Shown here piece after piece: positions 35,071-46,300 of a stretch of DNA of 64,000 bases. The first letter of the stretch is position 1. Each line of letters opens with the position of its first letter. Where the stretch lies: positions 59,293,325 through 59,357,324 of the forward strand of contig QCXZ01000064.1 in the NCBI GenBank assembly GCA_025024175.1. The letters run 5' to 3'. The stretch is from Rhyzopertha dominica. Taxonomy: Eukaryota > Arthropoda > Insecta > Coleoptera > Bostrichidae. The notes under the pieces were generated by a model, which did not search any database, was not told the origin of the DNA, and was given only the letters and a program-made list of their open reading frames with translations. The translations under genes and the position numbers were made by a program.

Positions 35071-36790
35071 GTTCGTTTTTGTTTGTAGTGCAAAACCACA
35101 AATATATTATTATTATTTTCAAGTTGGTACAAGCTTTTTTTAATTTTAAAACACTTATGAGAATTTACCAGTATGTATTCTTTTGCTAAACAGAAATATT
35201 CATATTGATTTTGAACAATTTTCACTGCTATCGATTATCCCCAAAATCTAGCTAGTTAAATGCTACATGAAAACATAAAGGTTTGCATTTCATAATTTTT
35301 TACTCAAAGTGGCGTGCATTTATCCTAAAATATATTGTCTCTATTGCACGTTTGATATGATGAATTTGCTATACTATTTTATCAAAAAAAACTATGTCAT
35401 AAAATGCAACTTTGTGACAGTGTTTATGCCAACTTTTTATACGACACAGTTACCAGCCTTAATCTGCATTCTTCAAACATTACGTGAAACGCGATCACTC
35501 ATCAGTTAGATTTTTTCCAACGATATGGGAATATTTATTAACAAGACTTAAAATTTGAAGCATAATAGAAATAATTTCCTGTTGTTGCCGGAATCGAAGA
35601 AGTTAGCAAATTTCAATATACAATGTATATAACGGTTTGGACATTTGCTACTCATATTTACAATGTTTGCATTTTTTGGCGGAAATAAAGCCTAATAAAC
35701 AAATTAAATAATGTTTATTTAGACATATACCTGTTGCATGCATGTAGTCTACAGGTTTGCAAATGCGTACAATGTTTCCTGCGTATATTTAAGTAAATTT
35801 TAAGACTTTCGCAAAATATTAGATATATGTGCAAATAACGTATTCCAAATATATATTTTTTTATAATTTTTCTGTTTCCGCTTACAAGGGATTAATTTAA
35901 TATTTTGCTGAAAACCATTGATTAAACATATATCCGAGTTTTCTAAATGTTTGCAATTTTTTAAGTAAAAATGCAATAAAGTTTATAAATTCATAGCTTT
36001 GCTTAGAAAAGTGAATTTTAACAAAATTAAGCTGTAAAAATATGTTAGAAGACATTTGGAATTATTGTTAATTTATTGTCTTATGTCTATTTTCACTGGT
36101 CTAAGTTACATATTTTCTTAAAACCCACTCCCCGTCTCTATTGGTTTCTTTTCAGAGGCTTAGGTGTAACCAGTTTTTGCCATGTCTAAACGGTATAAGA
36201 GCTTCTAAGTGGAATTTTAAACGCTAACTGAACGCAAATATCGATGTTTGCGTGTCTCCTAGAAGTACCTTAATACTTTGATGATTGGTGAATGTGACAG
36301 TAACAAGATTAAAAAACTTTGACTGGCAAGATTAATAAACTATAAGTATAAATAGTACATAATTTGGGAATATACAATATAGCCAATTATGGTATGCCCT
36401 CTTCGTCACTGAAAATTCAGGCCTCTAGCTTTAACCAGTTACAGGGCAAGTCAAAAATGCTCTGAGTAACTTTGAGAAAAGGATGTGTGAAGAGAAGACC
36501 TCACGTAAGATTGCTTAATTGATATTCTCTTGTTCTCATGGATATTCATATAATTTTCCCGCATAGGTAAAAGAATTTTGCCGCATTTGCGAATAAATGT
36601 GCAATAATCGAGTTAAATCACGTTCATATCGTCACCTTGATTACGCTCGGGAAATCCTATTATACATTCTCCATTCACTCGATATTATCAACAAAGAAAC
36701 GGTCAACAATCACAAATATCCCCAATCCAATTCCTCCAGAACCAACGGACTTACTTCGTACTGCTGATAATTGGCCAACGACGAATTGGA
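35071..36790. other. No gene seen
   Basis: Very AT-rich, with many homopolymer runs. No supported frame, RNA gene or repeat. Confidence 0.55.
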
Positions 36791-36799
36791 GTTGAGATA

Positions 36800-37430
36800 G
36801 AACCGTGACATCATTCCATAACTCGGACGAAGGGCCCGGCGCCTTAAGGGTCGAACAACAAAAAACAACACCCACTAGATGTCAGATAAGACGCTTATCA
36901 CATGTGCTGATCACGCATGCGCGGCGGTTTCGAAAAAACAACTCCCGCGCGAGACTTTACTATCACAGAGCGGCCGGTGCATCGTTTCAGGCACTGCGTG
37001 TGTTTGCCGGGCCGACGGTGTCCCTCGGCCACTTCGACACCGGCCGGGGGTAACACTGGCGGCCATTGGCCGAGCACCGGAGAGGACGGCAAACGCGATT
37101 GGTGCACCGAGTTACGTGCCACGGGCGACCACGATCGCAAACCTGCAATTTCATCTCTTTGATTTACTCTCCTCGGTACCGCTGTGGGTGTATATAGTGG
37201 TACGACAACCGGCGANATGTTACACGGAATCGCTTGCTCCAGGGGCGGGCTCGCCCAAGCGCCTCCACCATTTGTCACGTCGCCCGAGCGCCGCTCCTTT
37301 CGGGGAAGCCTTACTCCGGGAAGACTTCTCGGAGAATGGACGAGGGCCCACGCGTTCGCGATTTTTCCCCGTGACAGGCGCAGAAGTGTCAAGCGAGGGA
37401 TGAATTATCACTTAAGGCGATAAGTGAGAC
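36800..37430 (+). promoter_or_regulatory. GC/CpG-rich island with promoter-like motifs
   Basis: About 630 bases of CpG-rich DNA in an AT-rich setting. On the plus strand in order: CGCATGCGCGGC (NRF1-like) at 36914-36925, inverted CCAAT boxes (ATTGG) at 37065-37069 and 37098-37102, and TATATA at 37191-37196. This spacing fits a promoter firing to the right near 37220. Open frames exist on both strands (up to 174 codons), as expected when stop codons are rare, and none shows a known domain. No downstream exon is recognised before 40 kb, so the transcript may be non-coding or distant. Confidence 0.45.
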
Positions 37431-37599
37431 GGTAACGCGAATAACATGCGCTAGATGACACCACTGATGATGCAACATTGCTTCTCGAACATAAATAACG
37501 AGCAATGGTTTGGAATGATTCATCCTTTGGATGCGCATCCCTTCCTGTTGCTTTTTCTCTGGGAAAATAAATGAAAAGATATCACAAAGTCAGTAAAAG

Positions 37600-37711
37600 T
37601 GGGGAAGAAAATAATATAAATTTAGGGAATTTTATTCTACCATACTTAAGTTGGCTAAGTGTCAATTCTGACAAGACCCATGACAGTTGCAACGTTACGA
37701 GTTTAAGTTTA
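37600..37711. repeat. Diverged direct repeat, copy 1 (with 38440-38530)
   Basis: The stretch ending GACCCATGACAGTTGCAACG...TTTAAGTTTATACA recurs in diverged form at 38483-38533 (GACCCATGACAGTAGTTGCG...TTAAATTTATACA), with weaker similarity extending about 60 bases upstream of each. The element at 37712-38387 lies between them. Confidence 0.55.
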
Positions 37712-38387
37712 TACAGGGTTTCTATAAATGATTGATTCATGGCGATGCGGGCGGCGTTGATTTCTGAATTCTTTGTGCCGCCTTTTAGAACTGGTGCCAA
37801 ACTACAATATGCACGGCGATCACGGAACATCAATGAGCACGATAGCAGATCAAGTTGTAGTCACGAAATTGATGGCTTTATAAAGATTTTCCGATAATTT
37901 ACGTTTCTAAGGTAAGAACTAACTATAATTATTGGTATAGTAGGCTTGCGGTGCACTGTGGAAGCTTTCTGTAGTGCAACTAACGTTAATGCTACTTAGT
38001 TTGTGAATTTTACCATTGTGGCAGGCTAAAAACATCTTTCAGCCCGTCGTAGTACAATTATTTAACAGGCTTACTGTAACCAAAACCTCACAAATACGAT
38101 ATAAAACCTAAAAGTTATACGAAATCGTGCCAGCCCACAGCTCTGAGATGTGAGCTTTCAGAAACCTTAAAGTTGATTATTGCACAAAACACTACAGAAT
38201 ATGTTAAAAATACAAACTCCCACACGTTTTCTCATATTAAAATATATCAAATAATTCAACGATCGACAGATGACAAGTATACGTCAAAGCAATTGTTGTG
38301 TTCACGTTCCGGAGAGGCGGCAAACTGATTTAATCGATAATTTCCATAAGCGTCCTGGATGCATGCATCATTTATAGAAACCCTGTA
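37712..38387. mobile_element. Non-coding TIR element (MITE-like), 676 bp
   Basis: Left end TACAGGGTTTCTATAAATGA and right end, on the opposite strand, TACAGGGTTTCTATAAATGA are inverted repeats of 21 bp (TACAGGGTTTCTATAAATGA plus T). The TA at each end suggests a TA target as in the Tc1/mariner group. The interior has no long frame; an 83-codon minus frame (37833-37582) crosses the border and is a chance opening. It is probably a non-autonomous DNA transposon. Confidence 0.65.
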
Positions 38388-38989
38388 CAACTTTTACTAT
38401 TTTGCGTGGTTTGCGTCTTCTACACAAGAAAATGTGATAAATTTAATAAAAAAAACAAAAATTTTGGGAATTATAACCTATCAAGCTTAAGACCCATGAC
38501 AGTAGTTGCGATCTTACGACTTAAATTTATACAATGTCCGATCAGTTATTTACTGATACCAGCAATGGAAATGGTTCTAACAATTTGCGTTTCTTAATTG
38601 CTTCATTAAAACCCAAAATAGAAAAAAGTGCAATCTTAGCTGTCTGTTTGGTTTTTTTTGCAAGAATAATGCATGATCTTGAATCATTTCTTGCAATTCA
38701 TGCAGTAAAATATAATTGATTTTAATTAAGTCGAAACATTAGGTAATACGTTGTATGATTAATGATGAGTTAGTGTTCCGCTTAAATTCCACTCAAATAC
38801 TAAAACATGGATTGCAAGACCATTTAACAATCATTTTATTATAAGCATTGTTGATTTGATTATGAAAATGCCATTGTTCACGTCACGTAAGCAATTGAAA
38901 AGTTAAAAGTAATTTTAGAATTTGCATTATATCTTGAAGACTTTTTTAGCACTTATAGAAAAGCAAAATAAAAACTTTTTTATATAAAT
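38388..38989. other. No gene; contains second copy of the 37600 repeat
   Basis: Bases 38440-38533 are the second copy of the diverged direct repeat. No supported coding sequence. Confidence 0.45.
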
Positions 38990-39830
38990 TTTATAAGCCT
39001 TTTTTGGATCACTTCCACTTCTTTTATAACTTTTCTTGTGGCTGTTCCCTATCCAATCTTTCCATATTGAATGACCGACTGTACCAGCGAGTAGTAGTGC
39101 GTAGTTACACTTAATTTAGTATTGTACTAACAACATTAAAACTGTACTTGTTAGTTTTTTACTACGAATATCCAATTTTAGGTGTTTGTCGATTTCTATT
39201 CATAAATATTTTATACTGTTGACACTTTCAAGAATGTATGTTGTTGTTCCATTGTTTATTTCTATTGCACTTTATAACATAAAAAGGGAATAAACTTTGT
39301 ATTCATTGTAAGTAGTTCGTAATCAAAATATTGTTTTATTTTAAAAAGATCCCTTTTTAAATCTGCTCAGTTTCTGTCTGTAAAAAGTATAACTGCGTCA
39401 TCAGTGTAAGATATTAAATGACCTATAGTCGGTTATTGTGAATATATCACTCATGTATAAAGTAAAGAGAATAGGACCCAATACCGTGCCTTGAGGTCTT
39501 CCATATTTAATTGTTGTGCTACTGCTTATTATTATGTATCAAATTTTACATGTTGTATTCTGTCTGAAAGGTAGTTTACGAAAAGTTTGAGGGTTGTACC
39601 ACGTATTCTAATATTGTGTAATACGTCTATAAGCTTAATGTGGCTAACAGTATCAAAAGCTTTTGCTAAATCTAGGAATGCTGCTAGTGATTTATAGTTT
39701 TCATCTAGCGATATCTGTATTTTTGTTCTCAGTTGTTCAATTGCATCTTGGGTTTTCTCTTAAACCAAACTGATTTATCTTGTTTTTGTTAAGAAATCTA
39801 TGAGCCACTGAAAGTTGAAAAAAAACAAGC
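38990..39830 (-). pseudogene. LINE reverse transcriptase relic
   Basis: The minus strand, read from 39800 downward, gives QDAIEQLRTKIQISLDENY, then FLDLAKAFDTVSH with the first catalytic Asp of the RT palm (F-x-D-x-x-x-A-F-D), and TTLKLFVNYLSDRIQHVKF. Next come TVLGPILFTLYMSDI, with frame changes, YTDDAVILF near 39400 (catalytic DD), and SLVQSVIQYGKIG near 39080 from the C-terminal part. Stops and frameshifts are frequent. The motif set is that of Jockey/CR1/Rex-like non-LTR elements. No endonuclease is seen, so the copy is 5'-truncated. Confidence 0.8.
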
Positions 39831-40099
39831 CTCATTCGTGAGACAACCTTTATGTTATAGACCCATATACTAGTACCATGTACTTCTTGGGATCAGCAAT
39901 AAAATATTCAATAAATATCCAGTAAGATTTTTCTAGATATTAACACATCTAATTACCATTACAATAAAAAAATCCCTTTAGCAAAATGTTGAAAAATAGA
40001 GAAAAGCCCATTCGTAACAGCAAACCCAGAAAATAAAGAACAGATCAATCAGCCCAATTTAATAATAACCATCACAATAAGAAACCAGAAACGTACTCT

Positions 40100-40570
40100 C
40101 CGACCGCTGGGGGCCCCCGCCCGGATAAAAAACGACCCGAGTCAGATACTGTCCGTCGATACCGGTGCGCATACCGTCTTAAGCGGCTTGATCTCTGTGA
40201 TCAAGGCACAATGTCGTGGGCGGCAAATACCCGACCAGCCCGGGGACACAACATGGCTTCTTGAGTAGTCAATATGGCCGACTACCATTGTTATAAAACA
40301 CACGAAAAGCCGTGCCACTAAAACGTGTACGAACGTGGGAAGCCGTACCGAAGAAATTGTCCCGGGGGACCAAAGAACGGGTTCAAAAATTACGACCATT
40401 TCGATGCACGAAGCGTTCCGAGCTACGTATGGGCTGTCTTCACGTAGCGGGTTCAGAATGCAACTTACATAGGGAAGGACTGTAAAGATATGCAAATAGT
40501 TGGTGAGGTTGTGGTCAAATGACGTCACGATTAGGTCATACCATAAATGGTCATTAACTATGACTTTTGA
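40100..40570. other. GC-rich patch with open minus frame
   Basis: GC- and CpG-rich. A 144-codon minus frame (40576-40142) contains hydrophobic stretches (FVHVLVARLFVCFITMVVGH) but matches no family. In such composition a chance opening is plausible. It lies just upstream of a plus-strand LINE fragment and could be that LINE's flank or a separate regulatory island. From 39831 to 40099 nothing is seen. Confidence 0.3.
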
Positions 40571-40609
40571 ACGCAATATGAGTAACTCGTTTTTATTGCC
40601 CTTATCTCG

Positions 40610-41140
40610 CTTAATTTATTTTTTACTTAGTTTAGTTCTGATAGTGGAACTATAAATCAAATAGACCATGTGTTGGTTAATAAAAGTGAGAAAGGAAACA
40701 TTAGAATGATAAGAATATATAGAGGACCCAATATAGAATCAGATCATTATCTGGTGGGTATACAAATAGCACCGATAATCCCAATGCAAAAGAACCTACA
40801 AAGTGGACAAAGAAGACCTAAAAAGTTAGTAAGACAGGAGCGGGAGGAAGAAAGATACAGCTACGCAGAAAAGTTAAGAGATGCGGAAGAGATGGAGAAT
40901 GTAGACAATATATGGGATAATATAAAAGGCACTATGAGGGAAAGTATACCGAATATGAAAGAGGTTAAGCAGTGGAAGAAAAAATGGTTTGACGAAGAAT
41001 GCAAGCAGGAGGTGGAAGCAAAAAATAAAGTTAGGTCACAAATGCTACAAAACACGAATGAATGGATGAAAAAAAGGTACAAAGAGCAAAGGATTAAATG
41101 TAAGAATTTATTGAGGAGGCGTTATAATGAACAAAGCATA
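40610..41140 (+). pseudogene. LINE endonuclease end and linker, fragment
   Basis: The open frame 40625-41140 reads INQIDHVLVNKSEKGNIRMI, RGPNIESDHYLVGIQI, and then a long charged linker (KWFDEECKQEVEAKNKVRSQ and MKKRYKEQRIKCKNLLRRR). This matches the last part of the LINE endonuclease, with the conserved Q-I-D-H and S-D-H-Y-L-V catalytic motifs, and the following linker before the reverse transcriptase. It is closely similar in wording to the LINE at 14576. No RT follows; the fragment is truncated on both sides. The frame is uninterrupted over 170 codons, so the insertion is fairly young. Confidence 0.82.
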
Positions 41141-41702
41141 GCAGAATTATTAATGCCGTCACGGGTAAATGTTGCTTCATCAGAAAAAAGTATGCGCGAT
41201 ACAACTCGACGATTGTTTCTTATCCACCTAATTTTCCGGATGTAGAAACTGTACTTTTTGTAGATGGTATGGCTATTATACCCGTCTTTGTGAAATGTCT
41301 AATTGAGTAGCGATTCTTCTGGTGTTGGTCGTTGCATAGTTTTTCACTGGATCCAAAATACTTTCCACTTCTTCGAAAGTTTATCGATCAGCTTTTTCCA
41401 GTGTTATTTTAGCACTTGGAAAAGTTCCAGTCTCGCAAAGTTTGTTAAAAACTCGAATAAACGCGTTTTTGTCACGAAGAAAATTTTTCTATAGTAGGTG
41501 TGACATTGCCATTACGGAAGCCATAAACAAAAACCATGTTAGCATATTCTAAATAAGAATAAACTTTTGGCATTTTAATTAAAAAGATACCACTGACGTT
41601 GGCAGTTACATCTATATTTTTTCAAAGAAGATTAGATATTTATTATTATTTTTAAATTTCACTATAACTTGAAAACAAATAATAATCCGTATAATGATTT
41701 AC
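41141..41702. other. No gene seen
   Basis: AT-rich gap between two LINE fragments; nothing supported. Confidence 0.45.
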
Positions 41703-43140
41703 AGTGGAGTACGACAAGAACAAAGAGCAAGTAAGGACATAGCATTGTACATACACAAAAAGTGGGAGCAGAACATAAAGAACTATGTATGTATAAACGA
41801 ACGGATTATAAATAGAGAATAAAGTCTGAAAAGGGAAATGTAACATTAATCGCCATATACGTACCTGAAGTAGGTAAACCTGACGAATCAAAAACCTTTT
41901 ACAAACAACTACAGTCTGCCATGGATAGATACAATAAAATAAAGTAATATTAATGCGTGATTTTAATGCTCGTATTGGAAATATCCGGAGAAGACATGTG
42001 CAATGAAAACGGCTAACTACACTGAGAGACTTTGCTGCTTTTGATATCCTAAAAGTAACAAATAGCTTCTTCAGAAAGAAAGTTATATATAAATACACCT
42101 AGACAGCTGAATGACAAAGTTAATTATAGCCTACATAATTACTAATAGCAAATTAGATGGGCAAGTAAACGAAACGAGATTATATAGACGATCAAACCAC
42201 TTCATAGTAATTCGACAATACAAACTTACTAAAGGTAGAAGAAAATTGCAAAGCCAACAACAGTTACATGTGAAGAAGTTTTTAAAATATATCTGCTGGA
42301 AGAACAAAGGATAAGAAAACTCTATCAAGACAGGCTAAAGAAAATACTAGAACAACAGCAAAAAAAGAAATTTGACACCATCAGTGGCGGCTTTCAAAGT
42401 TTTAGATAAAAAAACATATTTAGAAAAAAAGAAAGGACTAAAAATTTGCTCTACTGAAATGGAAAGTTCGGGAATAACAAGGATCTTATAAAAATATATT
42501 AGCAAATCAACCGAACATGATCACGAAATTTACAAACAGAAGATAAGGGCTGTATAAGAAATCTCCAGAGAAGCAAATGAAGAATCTTGGGACTGATTTA
42601 TAAGTGAGATAGAAAATGACATACATGGAAGACAAAACTTAGCGTATAAAGTAATGACATTCTTAAAGAACTAGGAAAATGTCAGAATACGAATAAATAA
42701 GATAGACGAGGAAAATTGGTGGAAAACTACCAACAACTTACTTTGGTATGATGAAAATGCAGAAAATACAACGATTCAGGAAGAAAACTTAAGAGGTTTA
42801 GACGATTCAAAGTTAACAGAGCTCACAGAAGCTCTTAAAGCTACCAAAACAGAAAAACGGCTGGTATGGATGGCATTAATGCCCAAATATAGGGGACTAA
42901 CGTTACACCTGAGACTCTTACATGTATACAACAAATGCTGAAAAATTAAACTGGAGAAGAGGAAAAGTAATATGGTTGCTTAAAAAAGGAGATAAGAAGA
43001 ATCCTCAAAACTATCGCGCAATTAGCTTACTAGATACGGCTTACAAAATATATGCCAGAATAATAAATAATAGATTAAAACCATTACAGAAGATTTATTA
43101 GAGGAAGAGCAAATGGGTTTTAGAAAATGTAGATCAAGAA
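41703..43140 (+). pseudogene. LINE relic: endonuclease plus start of reverse transcriptase
   Basis: A long but frame-broken LINE. In order: GVRQEQRASKDIALYIHKKW near 41703, VTLIAIYVPEVGKPDESKTF near 41840 (endonuclease core), a DFNARIGN-like motif near 41955, IITNSKLDGQVNETRLYRRS near 42135, linker, and KRLVWMALMP.. near 42860 (from KAGMDGI). Reverse transcriptase motifs follow: VIWLLKKGDKKNPQNYRAIS near 42970, LLDTAYKIYARIINNRLK near 43030, and EEEQMGFRK near 43105. It ends abruptly near 43140 before the catalytic F/YADD. Its truncated 3' edge lies only about 200 bases from the start codon of the host gene, so it bounds that gene's promoter region. Confidence 0.82.
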
Positions 43141-43342
43141 TAGATGGAATATTCACGATACAACTAACTTATTTGCTACTGTCGTAAGATTCCTTTGGAT
43201 ACAAGTCTAGACGTCACCATTGTCTATTTGACAGGTAGAAATCTACAGTGTATGACCTGCACGAGCAAATGTAGCTCTTCTTCTCAAAATTAGAAGTAAC
43301 CTGCGATGCTGAGTACCCATCTGGATCCAAATTCTCGTCACG

Positions 43343-46300
43343 ATGTCTTTCCAATTGTACACGAAATGGTGGATCAAAACCAAGGAGGAAATAGCCAAGT
43401 TGCACTCTCTAGACGAGCAAATTATGAAGACCACCAAGCCAACCAAGAGGAGAGACCTGGCCTTCCATTTGATCAGTGGTCTGTACGCCAGGTACTCCAT
43501 TCTGGTCCAGCAAATAGATACCTGTCTGGACCAGATGTGTCAGGTTAGATCGTGGGATTCTGCGTGGTGTTATCGGTTGAAAAAGGTGAGTTTCAGCCTC
43601 AAAAACGCTTCACCGTAAGGAAAATTATGGATGCTGCCGCGATACGTCTACATGAACTCAACGAGGAGATGAAGAAGATTGAACTTGCCGAGTACCATTA
43701 CATAGATGGGGCGCTCGTGGAGCTACGGTTGATACCACATGAAGTGGAGATACTGCATCCTTTCCTGTTCTATCCCAGACCCGTCCATATTGAGGACATG
43801 TGGAAAAAACTCAAGGGAAGTATTGGATTTTAAAGATCTAAGTTGCTCACGTCGTGTTAAACACTGCTAAGTGACGGTTGATTTTAGAACGGTTAGGTAA
43901 ATTAGCGTATTATTTTGGGTTGTAGTATTTTACAAACGTGCTCTTTTTCAACAACGAATAATAAAGAACCTGCATAATAATGCCAGAACAATGCCGTAGG
44001 TTGTATAATGGAAAAACAGGGAATACTATAATAAATGAATATATTTGACCAGGCATCAAGACTGCAAGTTATTAAACACACACAATAACTCATCTGTCAA
44101 CAGTCTCCCATCTCTATAGATATTAAAGACATCAACAAGACATTTATTAAAAAAAAACAATAAAGTGAGTGTATTTTACAGAATGGGGAGAAAATATATG
44201 TCCCTCCACCACCACCTCCACCAGAAGAGGAAGAAGCGGCAGTCCAGGTGCCTGATCAAGAAGCAACAGGAGAGAATCCACCAGACAGAACAAAATCTGT
44301 CACACTACCAGCCGAAGAAAATCCTGAAAACCAGGAGAAGCCACCAGAAGAGGAAGAAAAGAAACAGGGAGTCTTCCCGAAACCAAAGAAAAAGAAGTAG
44401 ATATTTCTCGCCACGTTTTCATCAGCTTTGCACCAGACATGCTTTTTTATAGAAAAGAAGTTAAAAAATTCGTGCCTCCAGCTCCTACCTTTACGGAGGA
44501 AGAACTGGAAGCCATGAGGATAAAGGCCATCATGAAGACCACGGCGGAGATGATACAAAAAATGGAGAGGGCGAGGCAATGTCGTTTGTATTTCAACGAC
44601 CTCAACAAGATACATCTCTTGAAGAAGAGTCTGGGCCCCGGGAAGAAACCTCCGCCTCCACCTGATCCAGAACTTCTTGCAGGATCAGCCTTGCATATCC
44701 AAAGGCTATGGAGAGGACACTGCGCTAGGGAATACGTGAGAAGGAGAGAAATAGAAAGGAGACTTCTCATAGGAAAGTTCATTTTCTATTTCGTGCTTTG
44801 ACCATCCATTTTGTTTCAGCTTTAGGTGTCCAGGTGGTATACTGATTGTCTGTGTTTGTTTTGGCTATGTACCTTCATTCTTATATCTAGCGTTCAGCCT
44901 TTAATTGAAGATGCTTTTTCTTGGTATTGTGAGAGCTATCTAATACTAAAAATTTAACAGGCACCTTTTGCCTTTCTTTAAAAAAGTAGGTATACGTCAG
45001 AATATTAACTTTTTAATAGTTTTTATTTGTTAAAGTGAGGGTAAGATATATTGATATTATTTAATTTTGACTAAACATTTCTTTCTGCTTGTAAACAAAA
45101 TTTGTAAAATAATCTTATTCCTTCGCAGGAATGACCGAGCCCAGTTGGAAATCCACGGTGGAACAGCAAAAATTCCAAGCAACCTTAGAGAAACGTCGAC
45201 AATTGAGAGACCAGCGAATCAGAGAGTACGTCCAAGCCAACTTAGACGAAAAGGACAGAGTCTTGAGAGTCATCGCACCCGGACTGATGGAAGACGTCGG
45301 TGACGAAATCAGGGCGTATTTTCTGGAGTGGTACACCGTAGCCCATGCCTTCGATCAGTATCCAGACGAAGATGCTGGAGGCAGCATCCTCATAATCAGA
45401 GGGGACACGAAGACGCCAGAGGAGTACCTGAACGAGATGGCAAAGAAAGCGGCAGAAAAGGGAAAGAAAAAAGACAAGGCAAAAATAAAGGCGGAAAAGG
45501 CGAAACAGAAGGCGCTGGAGAAGGAGCGAAAAAGGAAGGAAAAGGAACAGAAGAAAAAGGAGGCACTGGCCAAGAAGAAGCAAAGGGTTGAAGATTTCGA
45601 GTTTAAATTCGAACCCACAAACGCCCATCCGTTGTTTGAAGAAGGATTTACCGAGCACAAGAAGATATGGGACGAAATAGACGACCTACTGAACCCCGAA
45701 GAACGACACTATATGAACATGATAACCGAGGAGAAATGCTATGAAATGCAATTGGAAATCAGGCCGCAAGTGGATGAACTAATGAGGATAGAGCTCGAAC
45801 TTCTCGAAGACGCCCTTGAGAAGGATAAGTCGAAGGGTAAGAAGAAAAAGAAAAAGAAGAAGAAGAAAAAGAAAAAGAAGAAGAAAGGAAAGAAGGGAAA
45901 GAAGGATCCTACAGGCAACAGGAGCATCGAAGATCTCTTCCAGGAGCTTTACGATCATGGCATCATAAGGAAATACCCTGAAGCACATCTGCATCAGTAC
46001 ATTGGAGACTTCAGCTACAATAATTGGGAGAAAAGAGTGTTGGAGTTTGATCCACCCCCAACCTTAGGGGATGTTAGACAAGCTGTGCTAATGAGCTGTA
46101 TCCTACCACTAGGAACCGAAAAAATGCTCAAACCCAAATCAGTACTGATTGCCGGGCCTAGAAAAAGTGGAAAACACCTTCTCGCCAACGCAGTGTTCAC
46201 AGAAACCAAATGCGTACTGTTCGACATAACACCAGACGTCATCGCTGGAAAGTATCCCGGAAAGAAGGTTCTAAACCCATCTGTCGATTTAAAAAAAATG

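Noticed and set aside
36879..37423. Frames of 79-174 codons in the GC island as genes
   Set aside because: Five overlapping frames on both strands, one with an ambiguous base, and no recognisable domain; promoter-like content is the better reading.
40142..40576. 144-codon minus frame as a membrane protein
   Set aside because: It has one hydrophobic stretch but no family match, sits in GC-rich DNA where stops are rare, and lacks splice or promoter context.
45328..45660. Alternative frames inside IQCA1 exon 5, including phenylalanine-rich minus frames
   Set aside because: They are shadows of the lysine/glutamate-rich coding strand.
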